A stretch of 64,000 bases of DNA, from contig JAPNXP010000004.1 of the NCBI GenBank assembly GCA_028753945.1, positions 868,001-932,000 on the forward strand. The letters are read 5' to 3'. Positions 23,949-36,169 of the stretch are shown here, in pieces. Within the stretch, counting starts at the first letter, position 1. Every line of letters begins with the position of its first letter. The notes under the pieces are model-generated. The model searched no databases. It saw only the letters and a program-made list of their open reading frames with translations, and was not told the origin of the DNA. The position numbers were made by a program, and so were the translations under genes. This stretch comes from Hexactinellida sp. DTS-2022. Lineage: Eukaryota > Porifera > Hexactinellida.

Positions 23949-24513
23949 CTATAAAATAGCATTTTAATATACGTATATGTAATTGAAGGCTAAATCATTG
24001 TGGCAATAATTATGACACATTTGTAACTTTATTGCAAAGAAAGAAACCATTGAGAACTAGATGGTATACATTCTCGTGAAATAAGTATTTTATAAATGTT
24101 AGGTGTGGAATAGGGCAGACAGGATCGATGGAATATGAAACATGGAGACATAGTAATACAAGAGTTCATCTGGTTTCTATCCAAAATTAAGGGATGCAAA
24201 ATGTTGCCAACCGGAAAAACAGTCTCCCTATCCTCAAATCAATAACTGTTTGCCCATTCTGTAAAATATTATGGGTAAAGGTTAGATAACTAAGATAGTA
24301 ATTCACATACGTATATATTATGTTACTTGTTTACATGGTTGTAAAATAATTCTCTGTAGAATTATTGGATTCATTTAGCCATACTATTAATGAATAGCAT
24401 AAAAAGATTATTTCATCTTTTCAAGGCGATTCATAAAATGAAAGTTTTACAAATTGTTTCATGAATGAGTCCATCTTTTAGGTAAGTTATAGTACATATC
24501 TCAATATATTTAC

Positions 24514-24816
24514 CTAGTGAGCAGTTGAGATAGATGCCCTCTGATGAATAACAATTGTCAACACCCCATCCATCATTTCTACAATTGACTAGCAATAATT
24601 CATTTCCACTACATATCACGTCATCAAGCCAAAATTCTGTGGTAATGCTGTTACCATGTCTGTAGGAAAAATAAGTGATATAACCCAACTGCTTACAAGC
24701 AACAATACTTTCTTCTGAGCCCCATCCGTCGTCACAAACTGTGCCCCATCGACCATTGTGATATATTTCAAGTAAACCATCATCAGTACCTCTTCCATAC
24801 AGGCGAAGAGCACCAT
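24514..24816 (-). CDS. SRCR-domain exon 5 (type B303)
   Basis: The domain reads DGALRLYGRGTDDGLLEIYH through LGYITYFSYRHGN and CSGNELLLVNC to IYLNCSLG, with six cysteines. EGIYL and the 303-bp length pair it with exon 10. It is the most diverged B-type copy: LGYITYF where others have LGF..YV, GLLEIYH for GILEIYH, and ELLLVNC for ESSLLDC. No cysteine, stop or splice signal is lost, so it is probably still coding. The acceptor is AG before ATGGTGC and the donor is CTCACTAG followed by gtaaat. Confidence 0.9.
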
Positions 24817-25880
24817 CTAGTACAAAATATACGTAGATCTCTGAATTATATTAATAAAAGAGAATTAATCGATAATTAATAAATCATGTGTTGAAATGAC
24901 GAAATTAGCGATGTGCAGGATATAAATTTGGATTATATTTTACCTCAGATCTGATTTGGCTTGTCTTAGTGAATTTCTTACAGCCTTAAAAAAATGAGAA
25001 ATTATAATTACAGCTAAGCCGAAATGCATTTTCTTTTGGAGAAATTATCACTCAATCCCCAAATAAAGTGTCACATTCTCTCGGCACAACATTAATATTT
25101 TTGTTATTGGGCCAGAAATTTTTTCAAGAAGTATGCTTACTCATTATCGAATGATGAGGAATAATTAAAAATATTATATTGTTAAATTCTACTATTTCGT
25201 GCCTATTTACATGACAATTAGCTTTAGATAGTTAGCTTTTGTTGTTATATGGTTGTGTTGTGCATAGCAAGTAGGGCATTAAAATCTTTCGATCCGGATC
25301 GCGATATTTTTTGAGGATGGTGATCGGATCGTAGATCTGTTACAAACTAGGATGGTGATAGGGATCTGACCAAAGATTTTATAGCAAAAAGATCCAGATC
25401 GTTTTTTTGATTAATGCAGGCCAATTTTACATATTATAAAAATTAATCTATTCTTAATCATTAATGGACAAAACAATTATTTCTGTAATTGAAAATCATA
25501 TATTTTGACATCTATTCGTACATCTGAAGAGCCATTTTATATTAAATATGGAAACAAAGTGACTCTAGACTGTCAATATCGGCCTGTTTATTTTCCAAGG
25601 GATAGTAAAAGGAATCGTGAACGGATCGTAGATCCTTTTAGAAACTTGGATAGGAATTGCGATCCTTTTTTCAGGATCGTATAATTTACACCATCCGCGT
25701 CACACGAGCCTAGATGAAACTTCAGATATGTTGTAACTGGGAATATCTTTTAATAGTAAATAGAATTGGAATCTTTATTAGATTTTCAAAGGACTTACGT
25801 AATTGAAAGTTCACTAATGGTTTTATGAAAAGGTACATCCTTAGACAGAGTGGTCATTAAATTCGCTGACTAAACAATAC
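24817..25880. other. Intron, AT-rich
   Basis: Scattered GGATCGTAGATC and GATCCGGATCG words at 25290-25690 suggest a decayed inverted repeat. No gene was recognised. Confidence 0.4.
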
Positions 25881-26186
25881 CTTTCGTGCAGTTGAGATAG
25901 AGTCCCTCTGATGAAAAACAGTTGTCTACACCCCAGCCAAGATTAGTACAATCGACTAGAGATGATTCATGTCCACTACAACTCACATCATCAAGCCAAA
26001 AGTCGTTGGTGATGGTGTTACCATGTCTGTAAGAGACATAATTGGCGAAGCCCAACTGTCTACAGGCAACAAGACTTTCTTCTGTATTCCATCCGTCGTC
26101 ACAGACAGAGCCCCATCGACCATTGTGAAATATCTCAAGTATTCCGTCATCAGTTCCGCTTCCGTAGAGACGAAGAGTACCATCAG
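25881..26186 (-). CDS. SRCR-domain exon 6 (type C), start of the second complete unit
   Basis: This is a C-type SRCR domain (ADGTLRLYGSG, CDDGWNTEES, TITNDFWLDDVSCSGHESS, VDCTNLGWGVDNCFSSEG, NCTKG) with all six cysteines. SCSGHESS is shared only with exon 1, and most of the exon and about 90 bp of upstream intron are identical to exon 1. Exon 11 is more distant, so exons 1 and 6 have been duplicated or converted more recently. FSSEG and GVDN differ from the GSSEG and GMDN of exons 1 and 11. The donor is CGAAAG followed by gtattg. Confidence 0.92.
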
Positions 26187-26841
26187 CTAATGAAGAGGTT
26201 ACCGATAATAAGTATCACATTAATTGAAAACTCATCAAAGAGTGGAGGTTCCTTAACTCGTTCAAACTTTGAGAATAAAATTGGAGTGATATTAATAATA
26301 AGTTAGGAAGTAGCTCTCGTAAACCTTATAAACAATGTATCTGTGTACAATCAATTGCAAAGATTAATTATGTTTCATGTTTAGCTGGTAATTAAATTGT
26401 AGGAAATTGCTACCCATCAAAAATAGCAGGTCAGGCAATTATTTATTATATATTCTGTTTGAATTAAAAGTAAACACCTTTTCATTCAAACAGATTTCCT
26501 TAAATACGCTTCGTACGCCTCTGGAAATTCTGCAGCCTAACAGTTAAAGTGGTTCAGCCAAACAGGACCATCCTATAAAATATAGTCACATCAAATGAAA
26601 ACGGGCCGGTCATGGCCGGACCAGTCGCACCGCGTGCTATGCCTATGTTTAAATATATCGTGTGAAATGTAGCGAATTATATAAATTATCCCTTAAACTC
26701 TAAGGATATATAGTAACTTTACCTTAGGTTGGGGGTATTTCTCTAGTAAATGATCAAATTTATTATTAAATATTATCTATCCCTATGTTCCTACCATTCC
26801 ACGACCATGTCTACACCCTCAAAATATATATACCAAATATA

Positions 26842-27507
26842 CAGTGAACTTTCTTTATAACAAAGTCAGGGGCGGCGGAAGCGGTCAGGCTGGTCAGGCC
26901 ATGGTCTGACCACTTCATAACTGCTTCCACCGCTTTTGAAATTGCTTGGGGCAAGTACATTCGTTATATAATTTTCATTCTCATTCCCATCCCATTCCCA
27001 CAGGATTTCTGTGGGAATTCCCATAAGATTCCCACAGGATTCCCACAGGATTTCCCACATGTGGGAATTCCCACAGGATTCCCACATGTGGGAAATCCCA
27101 TAGCATTTACAATTTTACACAGGATTCCTACGTATGGGAATTCGCCTATATAGTGTTCATGAATCATTATGGTTTGTCTACAACCATAATGTACACTGTG
27201 CTTTATTGGTAATATGATGATCTATAATATGAATGTGTGGAAATTCTATTGATAATCCTATGTGAATTCCCACAGGATTCCCACATGTGGGAATTCCCAT
27301 AGGCTAAAAAAATTTCCCATTCCCATCCCATATGGGAATCCTGTGGGAATTCCCACAGGATTCCCATACCCACGGCAACCCTGTATATCAGGGTATTCGT
27401 TATAAGCGGAAAATAATTAACGCATTTAGTGCTCTGGGATAAAATATCCGTTTAGTTATAAGCGGTTATTTCGTTCTATCTGAATTCGCTATAACGGGAG
27501 TTCACTG
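26842..27507. mobile_element. pogo/Tc1-type MITE with internal insertions
   Basis: Inverted ends CAGTGAACTTTCTTTATAAC and CGCTATAACGGGAGTTCACTG are flanked by TA. Inside are a GGCGGAAGCGGTCAGG repeat near 26870-26940 (related to 31240 and 49472) and a CCCACAGGATT array. Confidence 0.75.
26985..27370. repeat. GGAATTCCCACAGGATTCCCACA minisatellite
   Basis: Units of CCCACAGGATT and CCCACATGTGGGAA repeat at 26995-27140 and 27260-27370, separated by about 120 bp of unique sequence. The unit is itself partly palindromic (CCCACATGTGGG). Open frames across it are by-products. Confidence 0.8.
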
Positions 27508-27509
27508 TA

Positions 27510-28555
27510 TTATGCACCATTTCACCAATTCGGGAGGATATTCACAAGTTATATTCAATAACAATATTCGTTTACGTACAATTTAGTATATATTAAAGCG
27601 AAGAAAATTTAATTTAAACCTTGGTACGTTCTACCAAGTTCTACTGTAAAAATAAATATTGGATCTTGTGCAAAACAATGTCCTTAGAGCGTGGAGCTTT
27701 TAAGACACTTTTAAGGTCTAAAGATCTCAAAAGTGTTTTAAAAGTCCTTCGATAAATAGACAGTTTTTAACAATAGTATTTTTTCTTACATTTATCCAAA
27801 ATTGATGAAACTTATTCCAATAATGGTAATTGTTTTGATAGTCTTGGAGAACTTCGGATAATCCATAATTTTAATATCTCGATTGTGTTAGTTTGTTTTC
27901 ATGATTTAAAGCAAATATAAACCGAGTTTATTTACGAGATCATAAAGATCAACTTCCAAATGTTATATGAGGTAAACAAGTACAATATTCTGAAAACTAA
28001 CTAATTTCGCAACTTCGATAATGTATCTTATATGAAATTTTTACTTTTAAAAATAGAATAAACACATTGATGAAATTTCAAATGTACCTAAAACCAACTT
28101 CCAATGGGTATAATAGGAAGGCACGTCAATTTTCTAAATATTATATAGGGGCAGCGAATAAATTTAGGTTTTGAGGAGATATGTTTTTTGTACTTGAGTG
28201 TCGAATACTCATTGTTGTGTCTTTAATTGGTGATAAAATCGGTAAGAAGTTAAGTGTGGATTCATAGAGCTAGATTTCACCTAAAGTTTACCTTTTACAT
28301 ATGAATTTTATTCTCAATTAGCAATTAAGATTTATTGGTGATGTGAGTTGTCCGCTGTGAGTTGTCGGTATTGATCATTTAAGATTATGAACAAGACCAA
28401 CAAAAATATCAAAATTTATATCATACATGTATATCACTTTTAGTTTAGAATGTTGTTCAGCCACTGACAACAAATAAATGTACCATGAATGGTCTTTTAC
28501 AATCTTAGAATGCAAACATTTTTCTCAAATACAAAATTAGTTAAGTAAATATTAC
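27510..28555. other. Intron with no recognised feature
   Basis: Only a short inverted pair AAGTGTTTTAAAAG/CTTTTAAGACACTTTTAAG near 27700 was noted. Confidence 0.35.
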
Positions 28556-28864
28556 CTGTGGTGCAGTTGAGATAGAGACCCTCTGTTGAATAGCAATTAT
28601 CAACACCCCACCCATCATTCCTACAATCGAGTAGTGATGATTCATTCCCAATACATATCACGTCATCAAGCCAAAATTCTGTGGTGATGCTGTTACCATG
28701 TCTGTAGGAGACATAAGTGGCAAAACCCAACTGCCTACAAGCAACACGACTTTCTTCTGAGCCCCATCCGTCGTCACACACAGTGCCCCATCGACCATTG
28801 TGATATATCTCAAGTATTCCATCATCAGTCCCGCTTCCATAGAGACGAATTGTGCCATCTGATA
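28556..28864 (-). CDS. SRCR-domain exon 7 (type A1), end of a five-exon unit
   Basis: The translation is SDGTIRLYGSGTDDG through FATYVSYRHGN and CIGNESSLLDC to NCTTG, again with six cysteines. CIGNESS assigns it to A1 with exons 2 and 12. YSTEGLY replaces YSSEGLY, a change private to this exon. The acceptor follows a pyrimidine-poor tract ending in tttttag before TATCAGATGG, nearly identical to that of exon 2. The donor is CCACAG followed by gtaata. Confidence 0.92.
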
Positions 28865-29305
28865 CTAAAAAATTGTTTCCACATGTTTCAATCCGTAATT
28901 TAAGTTGTAAAACAAAACCAATGAGAAATAGCTGATATACAATTTCTCGAAATGCAATTTATTTAGTACAAAATGTGGAAAACAAATCCATTCAAATTCA
29001 AAATTAACTTAGAGACTAACTTCCAAATGTTAGATAAGGTAAACAAGCGTGCTGAATACGAATTCAATTTTTTCAAATTTTCAATGTTAAAAGACATCGA
29101 TTCCCTGGGGTCCAGGGTATAAATAGAAAAAAACCCACTTTTAATTTCAGTTTCAATTGAATTCAATTATATTACACTTTCACTTTCACTTTCAATTGGT
29201 TAACTAAGAGTTAATATTTATTGGCCATTGAAAAGAACTAAACCGCTATGTGGTTTAGTTATCTGTCGCGAAGCGACCGAGACCTAAGAGCTCGTTGGTT
29301 ATTAT

Positions 29306-29698
29306 TAGGGCTGAAACGAATATACCGAATATTTGAATATTCGTTCGAAATGATTGAACGAATATTCATTCGTTTCGAAACGAATATTCGTTTGGACGAA
29401 TATTAGATTGAAACGGATATTCGTTGACTACTTTTGGAAAACAACATGACTTTTGTTTAGCTTGGAGAGATCGTAAATATATATTCCTACCTAAACTAGC
29501 TGTTTATTAATTAACTTGTGTATAATACACTTTGTAACTAATTTTAAGCGATTGTAACATTAATTAACACCTATTTCCAATATATTTTATGTCTTGAAAT
29601 GATATAATGCTTAGTTATCCAAACGAACGAATATTCGAATACTCGATCGTTTAGAAAAAGGTTCGTTCGTTACATTTCGAATATTCGTTTCAGCCCTA
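29306..29698. mobile_element. hAT-type MITE rich in CGAATATTCG
   Basis: Ends TAGGGCTGAAACGAATA and TATTCGTTTCAGCCCTA are inverted, with an exact 8-bp duplication GTTATTAT (29298-29305, 29699-29706). Subterminal CGAATATTCG words are abundant and would fit transposase sites. Confidence 0.88.
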
Positions 29699-29811
29699 GT
29701 TATTATAATTCAATTTTTATAGGGATTACAAAAATATGAGGTAATTTTTTTTAATTATCATCGAGACATCCTTTCAGAATCAGTGAATAAAAATTAAACA
29801 ACTAAATTTAC

Positions 29812-30117
29812 CTAGTGAACAGTTGAGATAGAGACCCTCTGATGAATAGCAATTGTCTACACCCCACCCATCATTCCTACAATCAAGTAGTGATGTTTCA
29901 TCTCCAATACATATCACGTCATCAAGCCAAAATTCTGTGGTAATTGTGTTACCATGTCTGTAGGAGACATAATTGGCAAAGCCCAACTGCTTACAAGCAA
30001 CAATACTTTCTTCTGAGCCCCATCCGTCGTCACACACAGTGCCCCATCGACCATTGTGATATATCTCAAGTATTCCATCATCATTGCCGCTTGCATAGAG
30101 GCGAAGAGAACCATCAT
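29812..30117 (-). CDS. SRCR-domain exon 8 (type B306)
   Basis: The domain reads DGSLRLYASGNDDG through FANYVSYRHGN, TITTEFWLDDVICIGDETS and LLDC to NCSLG, with six cysteines. TITTEF is found only here and in exon 3, which marks them as equivalent positions of successive five-exon units. The acceptor is AG before ATGATGG and the donor is CACTAG followed by gtaaat. GDETS replaces the usual GDESS. The intron on its upstream side (to exon 9) holds two hAT-type MITE footprints and a perfect hairpin. Confidence 0.92.
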
Positions 30118-30515
30118 CTAAGAAAAGTAAGTAAAATTACATTTTAGATTCGAAAACTGTTGTAATATAAATTTTTCTAGAGGGTTGCAGTGCAAACGCG
30201 TACCCAAATTGATTTCTGAACTAAATCTATGGACGTTTTAGATTAGTTTTAGATTAACAGTTTTAGATTAACAAAAGTCTGATCATACTCACAATTCTAA
30301 GGGGCTACGCCGCTTTCACCGAGCGAAGGAGTGACGGACCGATGTAATGGAGGTGCGGACCAAAGTTGTAAATAGTAAAAACACAATTCAGTACCAAAGT
30401 ATACTATTATATAATCAACATATGTTGAATAATTTGATTATTTACTAGGATTTTCTAGAGGTATGTGTTGCGACTGTTTGGAGAAACAGCTGATTATGTG
30501 ACCTTGTCATTATTA

Positions 30516-30577
30516 TGAATACGTAGATATTGTAAGCCTTGAAGGCTTACAATATCTACGCATTTATAATAATGAAG
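30516..30577. repeat. Near-perfect hairpin
   Basis: ACGTAGATATTGTAAGCC is followed, after TTGAA, by its reverse complement GGCTTACAATATCTACG. Flanking ATTATGAA and TTATAATA extend the stem weakly. Confidence 0.8.
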
Positions 30578-30668
30578 GACTCCGATATCAGGCTACTGCA
30601 TAGTACGCTACTGCATAGTAGTACATATAATTGTTACGTGGTTGTGACATTATTGAAATGTTCATTTA

Positions 30669-30944
30669 CAGGGGCGCCCGCAGGTTAAAAAATTATGTAC
30701 GCACAATATGAAAATAAATTACAAACGAAGCCCATAGGGAGAGAATACCCAATCTAATGCGGATGACTATGCCATGTTTAATAGCTGACATAGGCATGCT
30801 GTCAAATAGAGGATACAAAGCACTAACAAAAAGTCTTGTGACAAATTTCAAAAAATCTTAGCACAAAAGAGTGTTCAAATAAATTAACAAAGAAATTTTA
30901 CTATACGCACTTGCGTATAGTGCGTATGCCTGCGGGTCCCCCTG
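30669..30944. mobile_element. hAT-type MITE, 276 bp
   Basis: Ends CAGGGGCGCCCGCAGG and CCTGCGGGTCCCCCTG are inverted, with an exact 8-bp duplication TTCATTTA (30661-30668, 30945-30952). Both subterminal regions carry a GTGCGTA(T) or TACGCAC word. Confidence 0.9.
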
Positions 30945-30952
30945 TTCATTTA

Positions 30953-33466
30953 CATACACTGCTAAAAATGACACAGCTCAAGGGATGTCTGAAAATTTAT
31001 AGATGTATTATTTAAAAATGATCCAAACATTTGTTATGTCTATCATTTCGATTGCATACGTTTATTCTTATTTCCACTCTGTAAAAAAAGGAGGGCACTT
31101 GTTTACAAAATGATAAACTAAATAATGGAAGTTAACAATGAACCTAGAGTATAACTTACAAGGGTATTATAGGATAATGGCTATGTTTATTTTTAACTTG
31201 CAATTTGAATTTTTACTGTGCATACTACTATGTAGTACAGGGCCTGCGGAAGCAGTTATAAAGTGGTCAGGCCATGGACTGACCGGATTTGGACCGGTTC
31301 AACGGTCTGGATCGGTCCAGACAGATCCAATATTTTGATCACACGGTCTGGACCGGTCCGGACCGTCCAGAAAAAAATCATGACGGTCCGGTCCGGTCCA
31401 TGAAATTTCCGGACCGCTGCATCTCTGGAACTTTCACACTATATAGTGATGATAAGATTACAAAAAAAGCTGTGCAGACAGCATTTCTTTTGGAGACACT
31501 AACAATCAACCAATCACCAAAATACATATAGTGCCTCTAAAGGACAGATTTTTAATGAATACTTATTATTATTCTTTTCAATGAGAGATATTAGATAACG
31601 TAGTGGGGGAGTTATAACTTATAACTCCCCCACTTCGCGACTTATAACTTATAATTCGCGAAGCAAACGAGTCCTGGAAAGTCCGCTTCCATAAATGTAT
31701 GGTCAGGCGGGACTCAGGCCCCGAATTCACTATAAATGGAGTATACTAAGGATTAGGGACCGAAGAATTTGAGCAGGTCATTAAATAATGGTCTGGAAAT
31801 CACACAAAACCGCGAAGCGGTTGTTGTGTGGTTGTGTTCTATCGCGAAGCGATTAAGCAAGCAAAGAGCGACAGTAGTAAATAAATGGGATTTGTAATCC
31901 CATTCATATACGTATATATAATTGGGAAGATTCACGTCCAGTATATCTTTTAAAACAATTTAGCATCCATGCGGACCAATTTGTAATGTAATTTCTAAGA
32001 CACAGGCCACAGGAGAGACTTCACGAACAAGTACAATTTGTAACGCGGATTAAGATGGCCCTAGGACCTATAACATTATTGTATAAGAAAAAGTTATTCG
32101 ATCCAATTTCATATTATATAGTGTTTAGAATAGTATGTATCGTCCGCTTGAAAAATTAATGCATAACTAGGTTATTAAGTATCGGAAAGAAAAATTATCT
32201 GATAATACGTTGTAACCAAATTTAAATAATATTTACAATATGTATTACAAAACAATTGTATTATACTCCAACCTCCCATTCCGGGCACTATGGTCCGGAG
32301 AATGCCCGTAACTCGGAATTTTCCCGGACCAGAGAAATACAATGGCGGTATACATGTAATTCCAAAGCCTCTGATCATATTTTCCAAATTCATTCAAAAT
32401 TTAAATAAAACTGATGTTTTAGCGGGTTGTGGATAATTTAAGATATGTACTATCTGTTATATATTTTCACCTTAAACTCCATTATTGATTAAATGAAATA
32501 ATATTTAGTTTGTTATTGCCGGATCTGGGAGGTTTGGACAGTGGCGGCGCTGGGAGCTTCTTTTGGGGAGGGCAGTCGAAGTGGCTGCCAATGCACACTG
32601 ATCAGATTCAAAGCACATACTAGCATAATATATAAAGCTTGGGATATTTTTTTGGGCGGAGCGACCACACGTTCGCCCCCCCCGTCCGCCACACCTAAGT
32701 GCGGATATTGGAGATTTTAGTGTACTTTTCAAAGTTGATATTAATTAAAACCTGTCAGAATTCATCATGCATATATTTGGCTTCCTAGAATACTACTACT
32801 AATAGATTAAATAATTTCAAACACAAAACATAGTTTCTACAATAATAAGTGTTTTTAGAGAAGATTATTATCGCGAAGTGGACTTAATTAATCTCATCAT
32901 TAAACCATCTACTATGCAGAAACAATATCGAGGGTTAGTAAATTACTAGATTAAGTAACTTACTTTGGCTTCCCCATAGCAATATATACTGAACTGAATT
33001 AAGTTAGCATAATTTTAAGACACATTTCCGCTCATCCATTATAAGTGCTTACATAGGAGAGAGGTGGCCGTTAATTAGTATTCCATGTAGACTATAACAT
33101 GAACAATTATAGGAATCGATGTGGGCTGAAGAGATCCGTTGCAAAGCGACAAGGACCGAAGGATTCGTTTTATAAAAGTTATAAAATTAATCAACCTAAT
33201 GAATATACACACATAGTTTCAAACGTAAGTAATAATTATGACCCAAGTGGTGTGTGTTCTGAAAATAAAAGTCAATTTAAGAAGATTATTTGATGCTAAC
33301 AAAACCTGAAAAGCTGGAACTAGTGTTTTCTTATTCCGGACTCTTGTATTGAAAATTGCTTAGAATTCTATTCAGCCATTAATAAAATAGATGGCCATGT
33401 AAGGTATAATTTCTATATACACGTACGTAGATTTCTCAGCAAATAAATTAGTCAGGTAAATATTAC
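30953..33466. other. Intron with partial repeats
   Basis: A GGTCCGG/CCGGACC-rich repeat lies at 31239-31430, and repeated GCGAAGC words at 31625-31670 and 31810-31870. A short MITE-like segment with AACTCCCCCACTT lies near 31610. No exon or RNA gene was recognised. Confidence 0.4.
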
Positions 33467-33775
33467 CTGTTGTGCAGTTGAGATAGAGACCCTCTGATGA
33501 ATAACAATTATCAACACCCCACCCGTCATTCCTACAATCGAGTAGTGATGATTCATCTCCACTACATATCACGTCATCAAGCCAAAATTCTGTGGTGATG
33601 CTGTTACCATGTCTGTAGGAGACATAAGTGGAAAAACCCAACTGCCTACAAGCAACACGACTTTCTTCTGAGCCCCATCCGTCGTCACACACAGTGCCCC
33701 ATCGACCATTGTGGAATATTTCAAGGATTCCATCATCAGTTCCGCTTCCATAGAGACGAAGAGTACCACTTTGCA
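33467..33775 (-). CDS. SRCR-domain exon 9 (type A2)
   Basis: The exon encodes SGTLRLYGSGTDDGILEIFH through FSTYVSYRHGN and CSGDESSLLDC to NCTTG, a complete six-cysteine SRCR domain. SGDESS and FSTYV are shared with exon 14, so both are placed in the A2 slot. The 5' edge reads QSG where other exons have a DG at this point: the usual aspartate is replaced by serine. The acceptor is AG before TGCAAAGTGG and the donor is CAACAG followed by gtaata. It is 279 bp from exon 10. Confidence 0.92.
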
Positions 33776-34054
33776 CTAAAATAATCGAAAACAAAGTTAA
33801 ATTATTGATTCTTTAATTTTGTAAGAATCTATAGCTTAATAACCATTCAGCCCAGCTGTTATACACCCTAGTGAATAATATCTACATAAAATTGTAAGTT
33901 CTACATTCTGGCTGGTAGGACAGACTAATAGAGAAACATTGAAACATAATAATTATGAATGTACACCTGGTCGCAATTGCAATTAAGGACATCAAAAATG
34001 TTTTATCTCAGAAGTTTAGATAAGATGAATAATGAATAATTCAGCAAAATTTAC

Positions 34055-34357
34055 CTAATTTGCAGCTGAGATATATACCCTCTGATGAATAACAATTGTC
34101 AACACCCCATCCATCATTAGTACAATCGACTAACAACGATTCATCCCCATTGCAGATCACGTCATCAAGCCAAAAATCGTTGGTGATGCTGTTACCATGT
34201 CTGTAGGAGACATAAGTGGAGAACCCCAATTGCTTACAAGCAACAATACTCTCTTCTGATCCCCATCCGTCGTCACACACAGAGCCCCATCGATCATTGT
34301 GATATATCTCAAGTATACCGTCATCGGTGCCGCTTGCATACAGACGAAGAGCACCAT
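34055..34357 (-). CDS. SRCR-domain exon 10 (type B303)
   Basis: One SRCR domain runs from DGALRLYASGTDDG to IYLSCKLG with six cysteines. It shares EGIYL with exon 5 and with no other exon, and both are 303 bp, which identifies the B303 type. It also carries ITNDFW and VDCT, otherwise seen only in the C type, and so looks like a partial mosaic with its neighbour exon 11. The acceptor is AG before ATGGTGC and the donor is AAATTAG followed by gtaaat. The intron to exon 11 is only 228 bp, the shortest in the array. Confidence 0.92.
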
Positions 34358-34585
34358 CTAGTAAAAAAAAATATTTTTCTAATGAAGTATTAATTTAAAA
34401 TGTTGAATAATCAAATTTGTGCAATACGAGCATATAATACATGTATTATAGGCTTAGGGAGGGGGAGTATTTTTTGGATAGTGAAAACAGTGGTGTATTT
34501 TAGATTTTAAAATTCACAACTTGTTATATATACCAGTACATCTTTTAGACAGAGTTTTCTTTAAAATTCGCTGACTAAACAATAC

Positions 34586-34891
34586 CTTCCGTGCAGTTGA
34601 GATAGAGACCCTCTGATGATCCACAATTGTCCATTCCCCAGCCAAGATTAGTACAATCGACTAGAAATGATTCATCTCCGCTACAAATCACGTCATCAAG
34701 CCAAAAGTCGTTGGTGATGGTGTTACCATGTCTGTAAGAGACATAATTGGCGAAGCCCAACTGTCTACAGGCAACAAGACTTTCTTCTGTATTCCATCCG
34801 TCGTCACAGACAGAGCCCCATTGACCACTGTGAAATATCTCAAGTATTCCATCATTATTGCCGCTTCCATAGAGACGAAGAGTACCATCAG
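34586..34891 (-). CDS. SRCR-domain exon 11 (type C), start of a five-exon unit
   Basis: This SRCR domain is diverged from the A and B types. It has CDDGWNTEES where they have CDDGWGSEES, and ITNDFWLDDV, LVDCTNLGWGMDNCGSSEG and NCTEG. All six cysteines are present. The acceptor precedes CTGATGGTACTC and the donor is GGAAG followed by gtattg, a form seen only in exons 1, 6 and 11. The intron just upstream is also conserved among these three exons for about 60-90 bp, which supports duplication of a genomic block and not of the exon alone. FLVDC replaces SLVDC. Confidence 0.92.
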
Positions 34892-35906
34892 CTAATGAAG
34901 AGGTTACCGATAATAAGTATCACACTAATTGAACACTCACCAGAGAGAGGAGTTTCTTTTACGCACTCAAAATTTGAGAAGAAACTTGGAGTGGCATTAA
35001 TAATTAATTAAGGCAGCTCTCCTACTCTATATTATAAACAATCTCTGTGTACAAACAATTAAGTGCTACCTTGATTATCCACATCTTTGGAACTATTCAA
35101 AAAAGTTTGTTTAATCTACAGTTCGGAAAATTTATGGTAGAACTAATTATTGCAACTACATTAAGACCAGCAAAGGATGTTCGGATCATCGTGGCCAGGT
35201 TGGTGTGATTCATTATTTGCTAATCCTGTTTAAATAAAAGATAACTTCCTTCTTCACAAAAATAGAATTCCTTTTAAGTATTTTATGTGTAATGGAGCGA
35301 ACTTAAATATTTGCTAAAGTTATATAAGTTATCCATTAAAACTCAGAGAATTTACGTATGTAACTTAACTTGAGCTTGACATTATTTCTCTAGTCATAGT
35401 GATCTAATTAAATTTGCAACTACCAGCCTAATATATATGTAAATACACTTACATGACCAAAGATTACCCCAAAAATATTCATAATAACTGTTAAAACTGT
35501 TCAGTTAGTATATTCTTATCTGGAAGCCAAGGTATGTTAACTGATTAAGCAACTTGCTAACCCACGATTTAAATTTGGATAATAGTTGGGTTTAATTGCT
35601 GCAATACTCTAATTATTAACTTGTTTTAGGTAATTATATTGATGCTCATGTTTTACAAAACTGATTAACTTATTTATCAAAAATATATTACCAATAGAAT
35701 TCAAATGATGGGATTAAGTTAAGTAGGTATATGTTTTCGGAAATCATATTTGCCGATGTTTAAACCTCAATTTGTGCAGTGAAGAAACAGTAAGAGTCTA
35801 CATGAGGAGTTTGCAATACGTACAATATTTTATCGTGTGATGAAATTTTTGTGTCGGTTAAATCAAAATTAAAAGAGCTGTTCCAAAATTAATTATTATG
35901 TGATGT
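34892..35906. other. Intron upstream of exon 11
   Basis: The first ~150 bp resemble the flanks of exons 1 and 6. The rest shows no recognised feature. Confidence 0.4.
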
Positions 35907-36169
35907 CATAGACCCAGGGCCGGATTAACGGACGGGCCTACTGGGCCTATGCCCAGGGGCCTCTGACCACAGGGGCCTCGTGGGCCTTTGGTTCCCTTAG
36001 CAATCCTATTGCGCATACATTATCACATCTCAAAAATGTGACTAGATAGTGTCCCTCATTGCGATTATCTATTTCAAAATTATCTAATTGTATCCTAATT
36101 ATTACTATCTTTTTAAATATTTTGAATTTGAACTTTGTATAGACCACAGTTGGACACTTTGATCGAATC

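Noticed and set aside
26866..27167. Minus-strand frames with CGNPVGI repeats
   Set aside because: These are translations of the CCCACAGGATT minisatellite.
1541..34760. CTCTGATGA words in the exons as hammerhead cores
   Set aside because: They lie on the non-coding strand of the exons. No GAAA partner, helix II or cleavage triplet follows.
1640..34888. Frames overlapping the SRCR exons, such as 1640-1861 and 29944-30147 on plus and the MVLFVSMEA-type frames on minus
   Set aside because: They are shadow frames of the conserved SRCR exons. They recur only because the exons recur.
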